The position numbers and the translations under genes are program-made. Positions 24,419-34,434 of a stretch of 42,152 nucleotides of DNA are shown one piece after another (within the stretch, counting starts at the first letter, position 1; each line of letters opens with the position of its first letter). The stretch is from an uncultured Croceitalea sp. GTDB taxonomy: Bacteria; Bacteroidota; Bacteroidia; Flavobacteriales; Flavobacteriaceae. Below the pieces are notes generated by a model, which saw only the letters and a program-made list of their open reading frames with translations, was not told where the DNA came from and did not search any database. The stretch covers positions 1 to 42,152 of the forward strand of contig CALGQU010000017.1 in NCBI GenBank assembly GCA_937959125.1. The letters are read 5' to 3'.

Positions 24419-24426
24419 TATCTTTG
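24419..24426 (+). promoter_or_regulatory. TAnnTTTG box before the small-RNA candidate
   Basis: TATCTTTG is an exact -7 consensus. No good TTG at 19-24 nt upstream is visible, so strength is uncertain. There is no ORF between it and the terminator at 24504-24536. Confidence 0.4.
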
Positions 24427-24430
24427 AAGT

Positions 24431-24537
24431 ATCAAGAGGGGTGGTTCCCTCTTAACTTTAAGTATTGGTTTTTCATAATTTAAAGTTTGGTTGGTTATTT
24501 AGGAAAAGCCCTGGTGAACACACTAGGGCTTTTTTTA
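24431..24537 (+). ncRNA. Candidate structured small RNA (about 105 nt)
   Basis: Downstream of an exact -7 box, three stem-loops follow in tandem. The first is AAGAGGG-GTGGTT-CCCTCTT (24434-24453, perfect 7 bp). The second is AACTTTAA-N18-TTAAAGTT (24454-24487, perfect 8 bp). The third is an intrinsic terminator (24504-24536). No coding frame is visible, and the closest upstream gene ends about 300 nt away. I cannot identify the family; Flavo-1 or another clade-specific RNA is possible. Alternatively the hairpins belong to a long 3' UTR. Confidence 0.45.
24504..24536 (+). terminator. Strong rho-independent terminator with no gene directly upstream
   Basis: AAAAGCCCT (24504-24512) pairs with AGGGCTTTT (24525-24533), extended by GGTG/CACT with one G-U pair around the loop AACA. 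The T-tract ends at 24536. Confidence 0.85.
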
Positions 24538-24627
24538 TACAATACTTTGGAATAACTTTTGTTTAAGTAAAGGTAAATACGTTAAAGTATAGGCGTATTT
24601 TAATAATTTTATGGTAATAACGTCCTT

Positions 24628-25407
24628 ATGAAAAAGATTGCTTTTTTCGTTTTTTCCCTAGTGGTAACCCTAACGATTTCGGCGCAGGAGCCCCAAGCTT
24701 ATAAGGCTGGCGAATGGTTAAAGTTCCGTATCCATTACGGATGGTTGAACGCCAGTTTTGCTACCCTAAAATTGGAATCCAAAAAATTGGATACCATTCC
24801 TGTTTACCACGTAATAGGAAAAGGCAAAACCACGGGTTTGGCCAGGGTGTTCTTTAAAGTTGACGATACCTATGAAAGCTATTTTGGCCGTAATGACAAC
24901 AAACCCCACAAATTTGTTCGCAATATAGATGAAGGGGGCTATACCAAAGATTACGATATTACTTTTGATTATAGTGAAAAGAAAGCCTTGCTAAATGATA
25001 AAAAGAATAAAAAAACCTTTGATTTTGATATCAACGACAATGTGCAGGATCTTCTTTCCGCGGCTTACCATTTAAGAAACAACTTTGCGGCGGAAGACTT
25101 GGTCGTCAATGAGAGTATTTCAATGGACATGCTGTATGATGATGATGGGGTGTATCAATTTAAGCTCAAATTCTTGGGCAAAGAAGTGGTCAGGACAAAG
25201 TTTGGCAAAGTAGAATGCTTAAAATTCAGACCTTATGTACAGTCAGGTAGGGTTTTTAAAGAAAAAGAAAGTTTAACTTTGTGGGTTTCCAACGATTTGA
25301 ACAAGATTCCCATTCGTATAAAAGCAGATTTGGCAGTAGGATCAATAAAAGCGGATTTAGACGGTTACAATGGGCTTAAAAATCAGTTCAAGATACTTAT
25401 GAAGTGA
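24628..25407 (+). CDS. Secreted DUF3108 protein
   Basis: The 259-residue protein has a signal peptide ending ISAQ. The body fits DUF3108, with GEWLKFRIHYGWLNASFATL, YHVIGKGKTTGLARVFFKV and the C-terminal LTLWVSNDLNKIPIRIKADL. The family is periplasmic and of unknown function. It is the first of four closely spaced genes, with kynA 14 nt downstream. A possible promoter is TTA-N19-TAATTTTA (24582-24611). Confidence 0.85.
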   Translation: MKKIAFFVFSLVVTLTISAQEPQAYKAGEWLKFRIHYGWLNASFATLKLESKKLDTIPVYHVIGKGKTTGLARVFFKVDDTYESYFGRNDNKPHKFVRNIDEGGYTKDYDITFDYSEKKALLNDKKNKKTFDFDINDNVQDLLSAAYHLRNNFAAEDLVVNESISMDMLYDDDGVYQFKLKFLGKEVVRTKFGKVECLKFRPYVQSGRVFKEKESLTLWVSNDLNKIPIRIKADLAVGSIKADLDGYNGLKNQFKILMK

Positions 25408-25421
25408 ATTGACAGCAACCC

Positions 25422-26387
25422 ATGAATAAAGACGAGCAGATTGCAGCCCAAATCGTCAAGCTTGAAGAAAAGTTTAAAAATTCCGGTCAAGACCTTAGCT
25501 CTTATTTGGATGGCCTTTTATATCAAAAATACCTCACCTATTGGGATTATATCCACTTAGACACCCTTCTTAGCATACAAGTACCCAGGACACATTTCCC
25601 GGACGAGGAGATTTTTATCATGTACCATCAGATTACCGAGCTCTATTTTAAGTTGATTTTACATGAACAGAAGCAAATAACGGATGATAAGTCCCAAGAC
25701 CTTGATTTTTTCTTGGAAAAAGCCAACCGTATCAATAGCTATTTTAAAGCACTCATTTCCTCTTTTAGCATTATGATCAACGGAATGCAACGGGAACAAT
25801 TTTTACGGTATAGAATGGCATTATTACCTGCTAGTGGTTTTCAATCTGCCCAATACCGCATGATTGAGCTTTATGCAACACCCATGGAAAACTTGGTGCA
25901 CCATACGCAGCGGGACAATTTTTCTGGTGGGGATAGCATTGAAAAACTCTATGAGCATATCTATTGGAAGAAAGGCGCAACGGACAAAGCAACCGGCGAA
26001 AAGACCTTGACCCTTAAACAATTTGAGTATCGCTATACCCCTAGATTAATTCGTATTGCCAATCAAGTGAAGGGGAACACCATCTATCAAAAATACTTGA
26101 AGCTCCCCCAAAAGCATCAAAAAAATGAAAAGCTGATCGACGCCCTTAAAAAACTTGACGTCAACGCCAATGTCAACTGGCCTTTGATGCATATGGGATC
26201 CGCATATCGGTATTTGGCCAAGGATAAAGCGGCCGTTGATGCTACTGGCGGTACCAATTGGAAAGCGTATCTACCGCCCAGTTTTCAGAAAATAATATTT
26301 TTCCCAACTTTGCATTCAGAAAACGAACGGAACGATTGGGGAAAACAATGGGTAGAACATTTGTTTAACCCGGCAAATGAAAACTAA
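25422..26387 (+). CDS. kynA: Tryptophan 2,3-dioxygenase
   Basis: This 321-residue haem enzyme opens the indole ring of L-Trp to N-formylkynurenine, the first step of the kynurenine pathway. Conserved blocks are LTYWDYIHLDTLLSIQ, FIMYHQITELYFKLILHE (H69 at the substrate site), FLRYRMALLPASGFQSAQYR (substrate Arg) and ATGGTNW. The probable axial haem ligand is H257 in LMHMGSAYR. No other kynurenine-pathway gene is in the window. The stop overlaps the first possible start of the M23 gene. Confidence 0.95.
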   Translation: MNKDEQIAAQIVKLEEKFKNSGQDLSSYLDGLLYQKYLTYWDYIHLDTLLSIQVPRTHFPDEEIFIMYHQITELYFKLILHEQKQITDDKSQDLDFFLEKANRINSYFKALISSFSIMINGMQREQFLRYRMALLPASGFQSAQYRMIELYATPMENLVHHTQRDNFSGGDSIEKLYEHIYWKKGATDKATGEKTLTLKQFEYRYTPRLIRIANQVKGNTIYQKYLKLPQKHQKNEKLIDALKKLDVNANVNWPLMHMGSAYRYLAKDKAAVDATGGTNWKAYLPPSFQKIIFFPTLHSENERNDWGKQWVEHLFNPANEN

Positions 26388-26391
26388 CAGC

Positions 26392-27705
26392 ATGCGAAGA
26401 TATTGGGGTATCGTTATAGCAACCATTCTTGTAACAGCCTGCAAAAAAGAGGTGAAAGCACCTTCACAAGAATTGGCGGAAGCTCCTATAGAAAAACCTG
26501 TCCCTAAAAAGTATGGCTTTGATTTTGATGCTTTTACCGTAGTGCGGGATACCATAAAAAATGGGGATAGCTTTGGGCAATTAATGTTGGAAAACAAGGT
26601 AGATTATCCAAAAATTGTCAAAATAGCAGAAGAATTCAAGGATACCTTTGATGTAAAACGTATTAAAGTGGGCAAACCTTATGTCATCCTAAAATCCAAG
26701 GATACTTTGGAACAAGCCCGTGTTTTTATTTACGAAAATGACCGGGTCAATTACACCGTTGTAGATCTAAGGGATTCCGTACGGGCGTACAAACGTAAGA
26801 AAAAAGTGACCTATAAACCCCGTGAGGTAGCCGGTATAGTGGAAAACAACCTATCCCAATCCTTGGATACGTTGGGTGTAGATTACGCCGTGACCATTAA
26901 CCTTTCTGAAATCTACGCATGGACCATAGATTTCTTTAGATTGGAAAAAGGGGATAAATTTAAGATCATCTACAAAGAACGATATATCAACGACACCATT
27001 TATGCCGGTTCAGAGGACATTGAGGCGGCTTATTTTGAGCATAAAGGCACTCCTGTTTACGCTTTTGCTTATCAAACGGATTCCTTAAAACAGGCCATGG
27101 ACTACTACGATGATGAAGCCAATAATTTGCGGAGCACGTTTTTAAGGGCACCTATAAAATTTGGGTACCGCCTTTCCTCAAGATATAATCTCAAAAGGCG
27201 CATCGCCTACTACGGGTACAAAGTAAGGCCGCACAGGGGAACGGATTATGCAGCACCTATTGGCACCCCAATAATTGCAACTGCAGATGGCACGGTAACG
27301 GAATCCAGAAGAAAAGGCGGCAATGGTAGGTATGTTAAAATAAGGCATAACGGCACCTATAGTACCCAATACCTACATATGCGCAAGCAAAAAGTTAAAA
27401 AAGGGGAATACGTACGCCAAGGCGATGTTATAGGATGGGTTGGTATGACAGGAAATACTGGCGGCCCACATGTTTGCTACCGGTTTTGGAAACACGGTGT
27501 CCAAGTGGACCCCCTAAGGGAAAAACTACCTACGGCAGAACCTATAGTAGATTCCCTAAGAACAGATTATTTAGATTTTATAAGCCCGTTAAAACAACAA
27601 TTGGATTGTATTGCTTACCCAATACCCGCAAAAGAAGATGAAGAAGATTTGCTAACGCTTAACCATACTAATGAAACTCTTAAAAACCAACCCAGCAACA
27701 ACTAA
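26392..27705 (+). CDS. M23 (LytM-type) peptidase, lipoprotein, HxC variant
   Basis: From the ATG at 26392 the protein has 437 residues and a lipobox VTAC (C17). An alternative ATG at 26377 overlaps kynA by 11 nt. The N-terminal part (about 35-250) is the double-beta-strand/linker region of Bacteroidota M23 proteins. The peptidase domain has H281 and D285 in [11 protein letters not shown] and H329 in YLHMRK. The final motif is [11 protein letters not shown]360-V-C362 replaces the HxH of LytM enzymes, putting Cys at a zinc-ligand position. It probably acts on peptidoglycan cross-links in the periplasm. Its end overlaps pgi by 35 nt. Confidence 0.9.
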   Translation: MRRYWGIVIATILVTACKKEVKAPSQELAEAPIEKPVPKKYGFDFDAFTVVRDTIKNGDSFGQLMLENKVDYPKIVKIAEEFKDTFDVKRIKVGKPYVILKSKDTLEQARVFIYENDRVNYTVVDLRDSVRAYKRKKKVTYKPREVAGIVENNLSQSLDTLGVDYAVTINLSEIYAWTIDFFRLEKGDKFKIIYKERYINDTIYAGSEDIEAAYFEHKGTPVYAFAYQTDSLKQAMDYYDDEANNLRSTFLRAPIKFGYRLSSRYNLKRRIAYYGYKVRPHRGTDYAAPIGTPIIATADGTVTESRRKGGNGRYVKIRHNGTYSTQYLHMRKQKVKKGEYVRQGDVIGWVGMTGNTGGPHVCYRFWKHGVQVDPLREKLPTAEPIVDSLRTDYLDFISPLKQQLDCIAYPIPAKEDEEDLLTLNHTNETLKNQPSNN

Positions 27706-29308
27706 AGCTTGGTCCAAGCTCACATCACATTTTAAGGATACCCAGCATACACATTTAAAAGAACTTTTTGAAAGCGACCCCAATAGAGCGGCAGAATTTA
27801 CTATTCGTTGGAATGATTTCATTGTGGATTTTTCCAAAAACCGCATTTCCAAAAAAACATTGGACCTCCTTTTAGAACTTGCCGAGGAAATTGGTTTGCA
27901 AAAAGCCATGGAAGCCTATTTTAAAGGAGGCGAAATTAACGAGACCGAGGGGCGCTCCGTTTTACATACTGCCTTACGGGCAAAAAAGGAGGATGTTATT
28001 ACCGTTGAAGGAACTAATGTCATACCAGAAGTCTTTGCCGTCAAAGAGCATATCAAAACCTTTACGGAGGCCATCATTTCCGGAAAGAAAAAAGGACATA
28101 CGGGAAAACCCTTTACCACAGTGGTCAATATAGGTATTGGAGGTTCTGATCTAGGTCCTGCCATGGTCGTTGATGCCCTTGCGTTCTATAAGAACCACCT
28201 AAAAACCTATTTTGTTAGTAATATTGATGGGGACCATGTCAACGAAATTTTAAAAGAACTGGACCCAGAAACCACTTTGTTCGTCGTGGTCTCTAAAACC
28301 TTCACCACCCAAGAGACCTTAAGCAACGCTACGACCATAAAAGAATGGTTTTTACAACATGCACGTCAAGAGGATATTGCAAGTCATTTTGCGGCAGTAT
28401 CGACTAATACGGAAAAAATAGCGGAATTTGGTATAGCCAGTGAAAATGTATTTCCCATGTGGGACTGGGTCGGAGGACGCTTTTCTCTTTGGAGTGCCGT
28501 AGGCCTTACTATTGCTTTAGCCGTTGGTTATGACCATTTTGATGGTTTACTTAAGGGCGCGCACCAGATGGATGAGCATTTTAAAACCGCGGACTTTGAC
28601 CAAAACATCCCTGTGGTTTTAGCGCTAATCAGTATTTGGTACAACAATTTCCATGGCGCGGAAACAGAGGCCTTGATTCCGTACACCCAGTATTTAAGTC
28701 GTTTTCCTGCCTACCTACAACAAGGTATTATGGAGAGTAACGGAAAAAGTGTGGATCAAAATGGCAACAGGGTATCCTACGAAACCGGGACCATTATCTG
28801 GGGAGAACCCGGAACCAATTCCCAACATGCTTTTTTTCAATTGATACACCAAGGGACCAAGTTAATCCCCGCAGACTTTATTGGGTTTAAGGAATCCCTA
28901 CACGGCAATGTCGATCACCATCACAAACTTATGGCCAACTTTTTTGCGCAGACAGAAGCACTGATGAACGGAAAGACGGCGGCGCAAGTAAAAAAAGAAT
29001 TGGGTGACGTTAGCATGGGACAATCCCAAATTGATATCCTCCTCCCCTTTAAGGTCTTTGAAGGCAACAAACCTACCAATACACTATTGATAGATAAGCT
29101 AACACCGCAAAGTTTGGGTTCCCTTATCGCCCTTTATGAACACAAAATTTTTGTACAGGGAATCGTTTGGAACATTTTCAGTTACGACCAATGGGGTGTA
29201 GAACTGGGCAAACAACTTGCAAAAACGATCCTTGGGGACATCCAAAATTCAGAAATTGGCAATCATGATTCTTCCACCTTAAGTCTTTTACAATTTTTTA
29301 AGGGTTAA
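27671..29308 (+). CDS. pgi: Glucose-6-phosphate isomerase
   Basis: The 545 residues match the long bacterial PGI (E. coli 549). The N-terminus [15 protein letters not shown] aligns with that family and fixes the start inside the end of the M23 gene. Signatures are [45 protein letters not shown] and [19 protein letters not shown] (catalytic Glu and His nearby). The C-terminal [10 protein letters not shown] carries the catalytic Lys. It interconverts glucose-6-P and fructose-6-P in the cytoplasm. It is the last gene of the DUF3108-kynA-M23-pgi cluster. Confidence 0.97.
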   Translation: MKLLKTNPATTKAWSKLTSHFKDTQHTHLKELFESDPNRAAEFTIRWNDFIVDFSKNRISKKTLDLLLELAEEIGLQKAMEAYFKGGEINETEGRSVLHTALRAKKEDVITVEGTNVIPEVFAVKEHIKTFTEAIISGKKKGHTGKPFTTVVNIGIGGSDLGPAMVVDALAFYKNHLKTYFVSNIDGDHVNEILKELDPETTLFVVVSKTFTTQETLSNATTIKEWFLQHARQEDIASHFAAVSTNTEKIAEFGIASENVFPMWDWVGGRFSLWSAVGLTIALAVGYDHFDGLLKGAHQMDEHFKTADFDQNIPVVLALISIWYNNFHGAETEALIPYTQYLSRFPAYLQQGIMESNGKSVDQNGNRVSYETGTIIWGEPGTNSQHAFFQLIHQGTKLIPADFIGFKESLHGNVDHHHKLMANFFAQTEALMNGKTAAQVKKELGDVSMGQSQIDILLPFKVFEGNKPTNTLLIDKLTPQSLGSLIALYEHKIFVQGIVWNIFSYDQWGVELGKQLAKTILGDIQNSEIGNHDSSTLSLLQFFKG

Positions 29309-29364
29309 TTAAGAATTCCATAAATAAATAGAATTTATAACTCCCTGTTTTTCTGTGTTTTAAT

Positions 29365-29378
29365 TTAACAATTGTTAA
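29365..29378. promoter_or_regulatory. 14-bp palindrome upstream of Oar-like receptor
   Basis: TTAACAATTGTTAA is a perfect palindrome 87 nt before the ATG. Further TTAAC half-sites follow (near 29396 and 29406). It could be a regulator-binding site. A near-consensus box GACTTTTG lies closer to the gene, around 29432. Confidence 0.35.
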
Positions 29379-29465
29379 TTTTTTTAAGTCATTCTTAACG
29401 TTATATTAACATAAGGAAAGGACTAAAATAGGACTTTTGCGGCAAACAATTGAAACACACTTAAA

Positions 29466-32400
29466 ATGAAAAACTTCTACCTATTTGCTCTTGCGCTACT
29501 ATGTTCCGCGATGGCATTTTCACAAGGGGTTACCACTTCCGCCATTGGTGGAAAAGTAACCGACAACGCCGGCGAGCCGCTTCCCGGTGCCAGTATCGTA
29601 GCACTTCACATTCCTTCTGGAACCGTATATGGTGCCGCAACCGATTTTGATGGGTATTACCGTTTGTCGGGCATGCGTACGGGTGGGCCTTACAGGGTTA
29701 CCATCTCTTACGTTGGTTTTAATGATGATGTCAAAGAGGGTGTATTTTTAGATTTGGGTTCTACCAACAGAATCAGTTCCCAAATGGTGGAAAGTGCGAC
29801 CGCTCTAGATGAAGTAGTAATTACAGCAGTTGCCAACGGTGTTTTTGGATCTAACAAAACAGGTACAAATACCAATATTTCCCAACGTCAAGTAGCAACT
29901 ACCCCAGCGGCATCAAGATCTCTAGCAGATTTTGTCCGCCTAACGCCGCAAGCGCAGTTGACCGAAGGTGACGATGGATTTTCAATTTCTTTGGCCGGAC
30001 AGAACAATAGGTATAACGCCATTTATGTGGATGGTGCCGTTAGTAATGATGTATTTGGTTTGGCAGGTTCTGGAACAAACGGAGGACAAACTGGGGTTAA
30101 CCCTTTATCCGTAGATGCCATTGAGACGTTTCAGGTGAATATTGCCCCTTTTGATGTAAGACAATCTGGTTTTTCCGGTGGTTCTATCAACGCGGTAACC
30201 CGTTCTGGATCTAATGATTTTAAAGGATCTGCCTATTTCTTTACCAGAAACGAATCATTGGCGGGCAGAACCCCACCAGATTTAGTAGGTGATGGTGAGG
30301 AAAGAGAAAGACTGGCCGATTTCTCAGCCAATACCTATGGTGTGCGATTAGGTGGACCGCTGATCAAGGATAAACTGTTCTTTTTTGTGAATTATGAACG
30401 AGGGGAGACAGAAACACCACAACCCTTTAACTTTAGTAACTATACTGGGCGTTCTTCTGAAGCTGATTTAGCTAACCTTAGAAATTTTGTCCAAACTACC
30501 TACAACTACGATATCGGTATTTTTGATAACAACACAAGAACACTAGAAAGTAATACATTGGTGGCCAAACTGGATTGGAATATCAATGAAAACCATAACC
30601 TTTCCCTTAGACATAGTTTTGTTGGTGCGGACAACTTGGAAGCTAGAAACTCTGGGAATAGAAGTATTGGTTTCTTAAATGGTTCAGAATCCTTTGTTTC
30701 CAATACCAACTCTACAGCTTTGGAATTGAACTCAAGATTTGGCAACAAATTTTCCAACAACTTGGTCATTAGTTATGCTGCCGTAAGGGATGATAGGGAT
30801 CCTCTAGGAAACCCTTTCCCAACCGTGGGTATTGAAGATGGTGGGGGTTTCATTTCCTTTGGAGCGGAACCGTTCTCAACGGCCAACTTGTTGAATACGG
30901 ACTATTTTACCATTACCAATAATTTTGAGATTTATTCAGGACGTCATACGGTTACTTTAGGTGCCAACTTGGAATTCGCCAGTGTTAAAAACCTTTTCTT
31001 CCCGTTTAACTTTGGTAGTTACACCTATGTGGATATTACGGACGATGATGGAAACCTAATCACAACGGCATTGGACCAGTTCCTTAACAACGGTGCCCCA
31101 GATGAATTTCAACATGGGTATTCCCTAGTAGGTGGTACTGCAGTTGGTGATGAGTCTGATGGTTCTGCGGATTTTGAAACAGCGCAATACGGATTCTACG
31201 TTCAGGATGATGTGGATATCACGGACGATTTCAAATTCAGTTTTGGCGCAAGGATAGATATTCCGCAGTGGAAGGCAGGTCCTGTTAATGAAGAGTTCAA
31301 CACCACTACCGTGGGCATTCTTGAAGCTGCCGGTAAAGATTTACAAGGAGCTCGTGTTGGACAGGAAATCAGTAATGCGGTATTTTCCCCACGTTTAGGG
31401 TTCAACTGGGATGTAAATGGTAATCGCACGACGCAAATACGCGGTGGATTGGGTGTCTTTACCTCAAGACTTCCTTTGGTATGGCCGGGCGGTTCATACA
31501 ACAACAACGGTATTACCGGTGGTTTCTCAGGGGATTTTAACACCAACGTAACCGAGTTCAACCCAGATGTAAATGACCAAACCAGGGCTGTTGAGCCAGG
31601 TACCGGCGGACTAGGAGGTAATATTGATTTGATCGCCTCAGATTTTAAATTGCCGCAGGTAGTAAAATACAATATCGCCATTGACCAAAAACTTCCCGTT
31701 TGGGGGTTGATTGCCTCTGCAGATTTCCTTTACACGGATGTTATCACCGATGTTTTCTATGAAAACCTGAATATCCCAGGTCCAATAGGGAATTATCAAG
31801 GTGCAGACAATAGACCTTTTTATACCAGAAGTTTCTTTGATTTGTTGGACAATACCTATGGTAGAATTATTTTGGCTTCCAATACGGGCGGAGGTAATGC
31901 TACCAATGCAACCTTTACGTTAAGCAAACCTTTTGATAGAGGTTTTGCCGGTTCTGTTTCTTATACCTATGGGGAGTCCAACAAAATTTTTGACGGTACT
32001 TCTTCGCAGAACAGCTCACAATGGAGAAACCTATTGACCGTAAATGGTAAGAATTCCGATTTGCCCGTTACCCGTTCAGATTTTGCGGTAGGCAATAGGA
32101 TTACCGCCAATGTATCCTATCAATTAAAATGGAACGACAACATTAAAACTACGGTGGCCCTATTCTACGAGGGTGCTCAAAGTGGCCCGTATAGCTTTTC
32201 TTATAATGAAGGAAGGGATTTGTTGAACGATGATTCTAGGGACAATGCTTTGATTTATATCCCTAGGGACGCTTCTGAAATTCAGTTGGCACCCATATCG
32301 GACGGGAATGGGAATGTCATTGCCACTCCGGAGCAGCAGTGGGAAGCGTTGAATACTTTTATTGAAAATGACGATTACCTTAGTGGTAGAAGAGGTGACT

Positions 32401-32744
32401 ATGCGGAGCGAAATGGTTCTAGGGGACCTTGGAACCACATTGTAGATTTCAAACTACTCCAAGATTTCTCTTTGAAATTAGGACAAAAGAACCATACCTT
32501 CCAACTCTCTGCGGATATCTTCAACTTCACCAACTTTTTGAACAGTGATTGGGGTCAACGCAAGTTTATTAGAAGTGAAGTAAGTCCACTTACAACGGTT
32601 GCAACAGGAGACACGCCAACATTTGCTTTGAACACTGGTGTTGTTAACTTAGATGGATCTGACAACCGTATAGAATTGGATGATTTTGGTATCCAATCTT
32701 CTAGATGGCAAGCACAAATAGGCTTACGTTATATCTTTGATTAA
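29466..32744 (+). CDS. Oar-like TonB-dependent receptor
   Basis: The 1092-residue outer membrane protein has a signal peptide ending AFSQG. A CarboxypepD_reg domain (about 25-115) contains GGKVTDNAGEPLPGASIV and DFDGYYRLSGM. The plug region follows, with YVDGAVSNDVFGLA and GSINAVTRSGSNDFKGSAYF, the latter being the Oar/OmpA-related TonB receptor signature. A large barrel ends in AQIGLRYIFD. The substrate is unknown; members of this group are thought to take up peptides or large polymers. It is preceded by a 157-nt leader region with a palindrome and followed by a strong terminator. Confidence 0.9.
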   Translation: MKNFYLFALALLCSAMAFSQGVTTSAIGGKVTDNAGEPLPGASIVALHIPSGTVYGAATDFDGYYRLSGMRTGGPYRVTISYVGFNDDVKEGVFLDLGSTNRISSQMVESATALDEVVITAVANGVFGSNKTGTNTNISQRQVATTPAASRSLADFVRLTPQAQLTEGDDGFSISLAGQNNRYNAIYVDGAVSNDVFGLAGSGTNGGQTGVNPLSVDAIETFQVNIAPFDVRQSGFSGGSINAVTRSGSNDFKGSAYFFTRNESLAGRTPPDLVGDGEERERLADFSANTYGVRLGGPLIKDKLFFFVNYERGETETPQPFNFSNYTGRSSEADLANLRNFVQTTYNYDIGIFDNNTRTLESNTLVAKLDWNINENHNLSLRHSFVGADNLEARNSGNRSIGFLNGSESFVSNTNSTALELNSRFGNKFSNNLVISYAAVRDDRDPLGNPFPTVGIEDGGGFISFGAEPFSTANLLNTDYFTITNNFEIYSGRHTVTLGANLEFASVKNLFFPFNFGSYTYVDITDDDGNLITTALDQFLNNGAPDEFQHGYSLVGGTAVGDESDGSADFETAQYGFYVQDDVDITDDFKFSFGARIDIPQWKAGPVNEEFNTTTVGILEAAGKDLQGARVGQEISNAVFSPRLGFNWDVNGNRTTQIRGGLGVFTSRLPLVWPGGSYNNNGITGGFSGDFNTNVTEFNPDVNDQTRAVEPGTGGLGGNIDLIASDFKLPQVVKYNIAIDQKLPVWGLIASADFLYTDVITDVFYENLNIPGPIGNYQGADNRPFYTRSFFDLLDNTYGRIILASNTGGGNATNATFTLSKPFDRGFAGSVSYTYGESNKIFDGTSSQNSSQWRNLLTVNGKNSDLPVTRSDFAVGNRITANVSYQLKWNDNIKTTVALFYEGAQSGPYSFSYNEGRDLLNDDSRDNALIYIPRDASEIQLAPISDGNGNVIATPEQQWEALNTFIENDDYLSGRRGDYAERNGSRGPWNHIVDFKLLQDFSLKLGQKNHTFQLSADIFNFTNFLNSDWGQRKFIRSEVSPLTTVATGDTPTFALNTGVVNLDGSDNRIELDDFGIQSSRWQAQIGLRYIFD

Positions 32745-32769
32745 GGATATTTCTTAAAATCCAACCCAT

Positions 32770-32807
32770 AAATCGGGGATATCAAATTTGATATCCCCGA
32801 TTTTTTT
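32770..32807 (+). terminator. Rho-independent terminator of Oar-like receptor
   Basis: A perfect 34-bp palindrome, AAATCGGGGATATCAAA followed by its complement (32770-32803), then T residues to 32807. Confidence 0.9.
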
Positions 32808-32848
32808 ATGTTCAAAATTCTGTACATTTAAGGTCTAATTCGACAACC

Positions 32849-33286
32849 ATGGAAATTGTAAAGACGCTCCACTCCTATTTTGCTTATATCGTTTTGCTTA
32901 TACTTATACTCGCCGTTATCAATGCGTTGACCGGTTGGTTGGGTAAAAAGGAGTTTCGGTTTGAAAAGGATCTGCGGGTAAGCCTATTTGCCCTCATTTT
33001 AAGTCATATCCAACTGCTTATTGGATTAGTACTGTTCTTTGTTTCCGCCAACGGGTTAAAAGCCATCCAGGCTTTGGGCATGGGAGGCCTCAATGCCCCG
33101 GCACGCCTCTTGGCCGTTGAACATCCCTTTACCAATATTTTGGCTATCGCCCTCATTACCATTGGATGGTCCCGGCATAAAAAGAAAACGGACGATACCG
33201 CTAAATTTAAAAGCATTGCCATTTTCTATGGCTTAGGTCTGCTTTTAATTTTAAGTAGAATTCCATGGGGACAATGGTTGGGATAG
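32849..33286 (+). CDS. Four-helix membrane protein, possibly haem-binding
   Basis: The 145-residue protein has four hydrophobic helices. Histidines lie at helix ends or in helices (LHSYFAY, SHIQLLIG, VEHPFTN, SRHKKK). The size and His placement recall small b-type cytochrome-like proteins common in Bacteroidota, but no firm family can be named. It is an inner membrane protein. It ends 24 nt from the convergent nuclease gene. A weak box TACATTTA lies at 32823-32830. Confidence 0.7.
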   Translation: MEIVKTLHSYFAYIVLLILILAVINALTGWLGKKEFRFEKDLRVSLFALILSHIQLLIGLVLFFVSANGLKAIQALGMGGLNAPARLLAVEHPFTNILAIALITIGWSRHKKKTDDTAKFKSIAIFYGLGLLLILSRIPWGQWLG

Positions 33287-33310
33287 GTATCCAATAGTTG
33301 GTTCACTGTT

Positions 33311-34354
33311 TTAGTTTTCTGCCTTTCGTATTAGATACATATAGATCGGAAAATGATCGGCATAGCCACCATAATAGGTGGTGCCCACATAGGTTCTAAA
33401 CGGATACCCTTTATATTTCCCTGCTGGGTTTTTAAGATAGTTGGGGTTATAAATTCCGGCTTTCCAATAGGAATAGTATTTTCTATCAGTAGCATCCACA
33501 AAATTTGGACTTAGGACAAACTGGTCAAACAGGTTCCATCTATCCCTATAGGCTAAAGTGCCCACCCCTTTACGAAACCATTTTTCCATAGGATTAAAAA
33601 GTTGGGTGCTATCTAGCTTGTTTGGATTACCAACTGTTTTTAGCACTTTTTTAAACGTATCATCTATGGGGTCATCGTTAAAATCACCCATACTGATGAT
33701 TTTTGCATGGGGTTCAAAAGCTTGCAAAGAGTCAATGACTCTTTTGTTTTGTTGGGCAGCCTTTATCCTGTAAGGCCTACTTCTATGTTCGCCACCACTT
33801 CTGGAAGGCCAATGGTTCACCAAAAAATACAGTTGTTCATTGTCTAGAAGTCCACCTACGATCAATTGATCCCGGGTATAATCCCTAAACCCTTCTTCAT
33901 TGAACAACAGCAAACGTTGCGATTTCATGGACGAGGGAATAAACACCGCTTTCTTGTAGAGTAACGCCACATCAATCCCACGTTCATCCGGAGAATTAAA
34001 ATGGATAATACCATAATCTTTAGTTTTCAAATGGGGATGCGATACCAAATCTTGAAGCACGGATTTATTTTCCACCTCGCACAACCCGATAATATCTGGG
34101 GAACTGCCTGTTTTATCCGTCCCTAGTTTTGAAAGTACTTCTGCAATGCGGGCGATTTTAGTTTGGTACCGTTCTACTGTCCAAGCGTAACGGCCTTGTG
34201 GCGTTCTTTCATCATCAAAAATCAAGGAATCATTATGGACATCAAAAAGATTTTCAACATTGTAAAATGCAATGGTCCTTACTTGATACTTTTCTCCTTT
34301 CTGGGATACGCCCAAAAAGAAGGAAAAAATAAGAAGGCATGTTGAAAATCGCAT
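33311..34354 (-). CDS. Secreted endonuclease/exonuclease/phosphatase-family protein
   Basis: The 347-residue protein has an N-terminal signal segment (RFSTCLLIFSFFLGVSQ). All EEP-fold motifs are visible: FYNVENLFD, LCEVENKSV, VNHWPSRSGG, MGDFNDDPID and the catalytic ADHFP near the C-terminus. It is predicted to be a Mg-dependent phosphodiesterase or nuclease outside the cytoplasm. It diverges from a TonB receptor gene across 80 bp, and the pairing suggests that its product or substrate may be imported by that receptor. Confidence 0.88.
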   Translation of the reverse strand: MRFSTCLLIFSFFLGVSQKGEKYQVRTIAFYNVENLFDVHNDSLIFDDERTPQGRYAWTVERYQTKIARIAEVLSKLGTDKTGSSPDIIGLCEVENKSVLQDLVSHPHLKTKDYGIIHFNSPDERGIDVALLYKKAVFIPSSMKSQRLLLFNEEGFRDYTRDQLIVGGLLDNEQLYFLVNHWPSRSGGEHRSRPYRIKAAQQNKRVIDSLQAFEPHAKIISMGDFNDDPIDDTFKKVLKTVGNPNKLDSTQLFNPMEKWFRKGVGTLAYRDRWNLFDQFVLSPNFVDATDRKYYSYWKAGIYNPNYLKNPAGKYKGYPFRTYVGTTYYGGYADHFPIYMYLIRKAEN

Positions 34355-34434
34355 TCCCTAAAATAACTAAGTTTTTCTGGATAAGGTGTATTTTCTGCCT
34401 TTTTTATATCTTGTAGACTATACTAACCAGAAAA

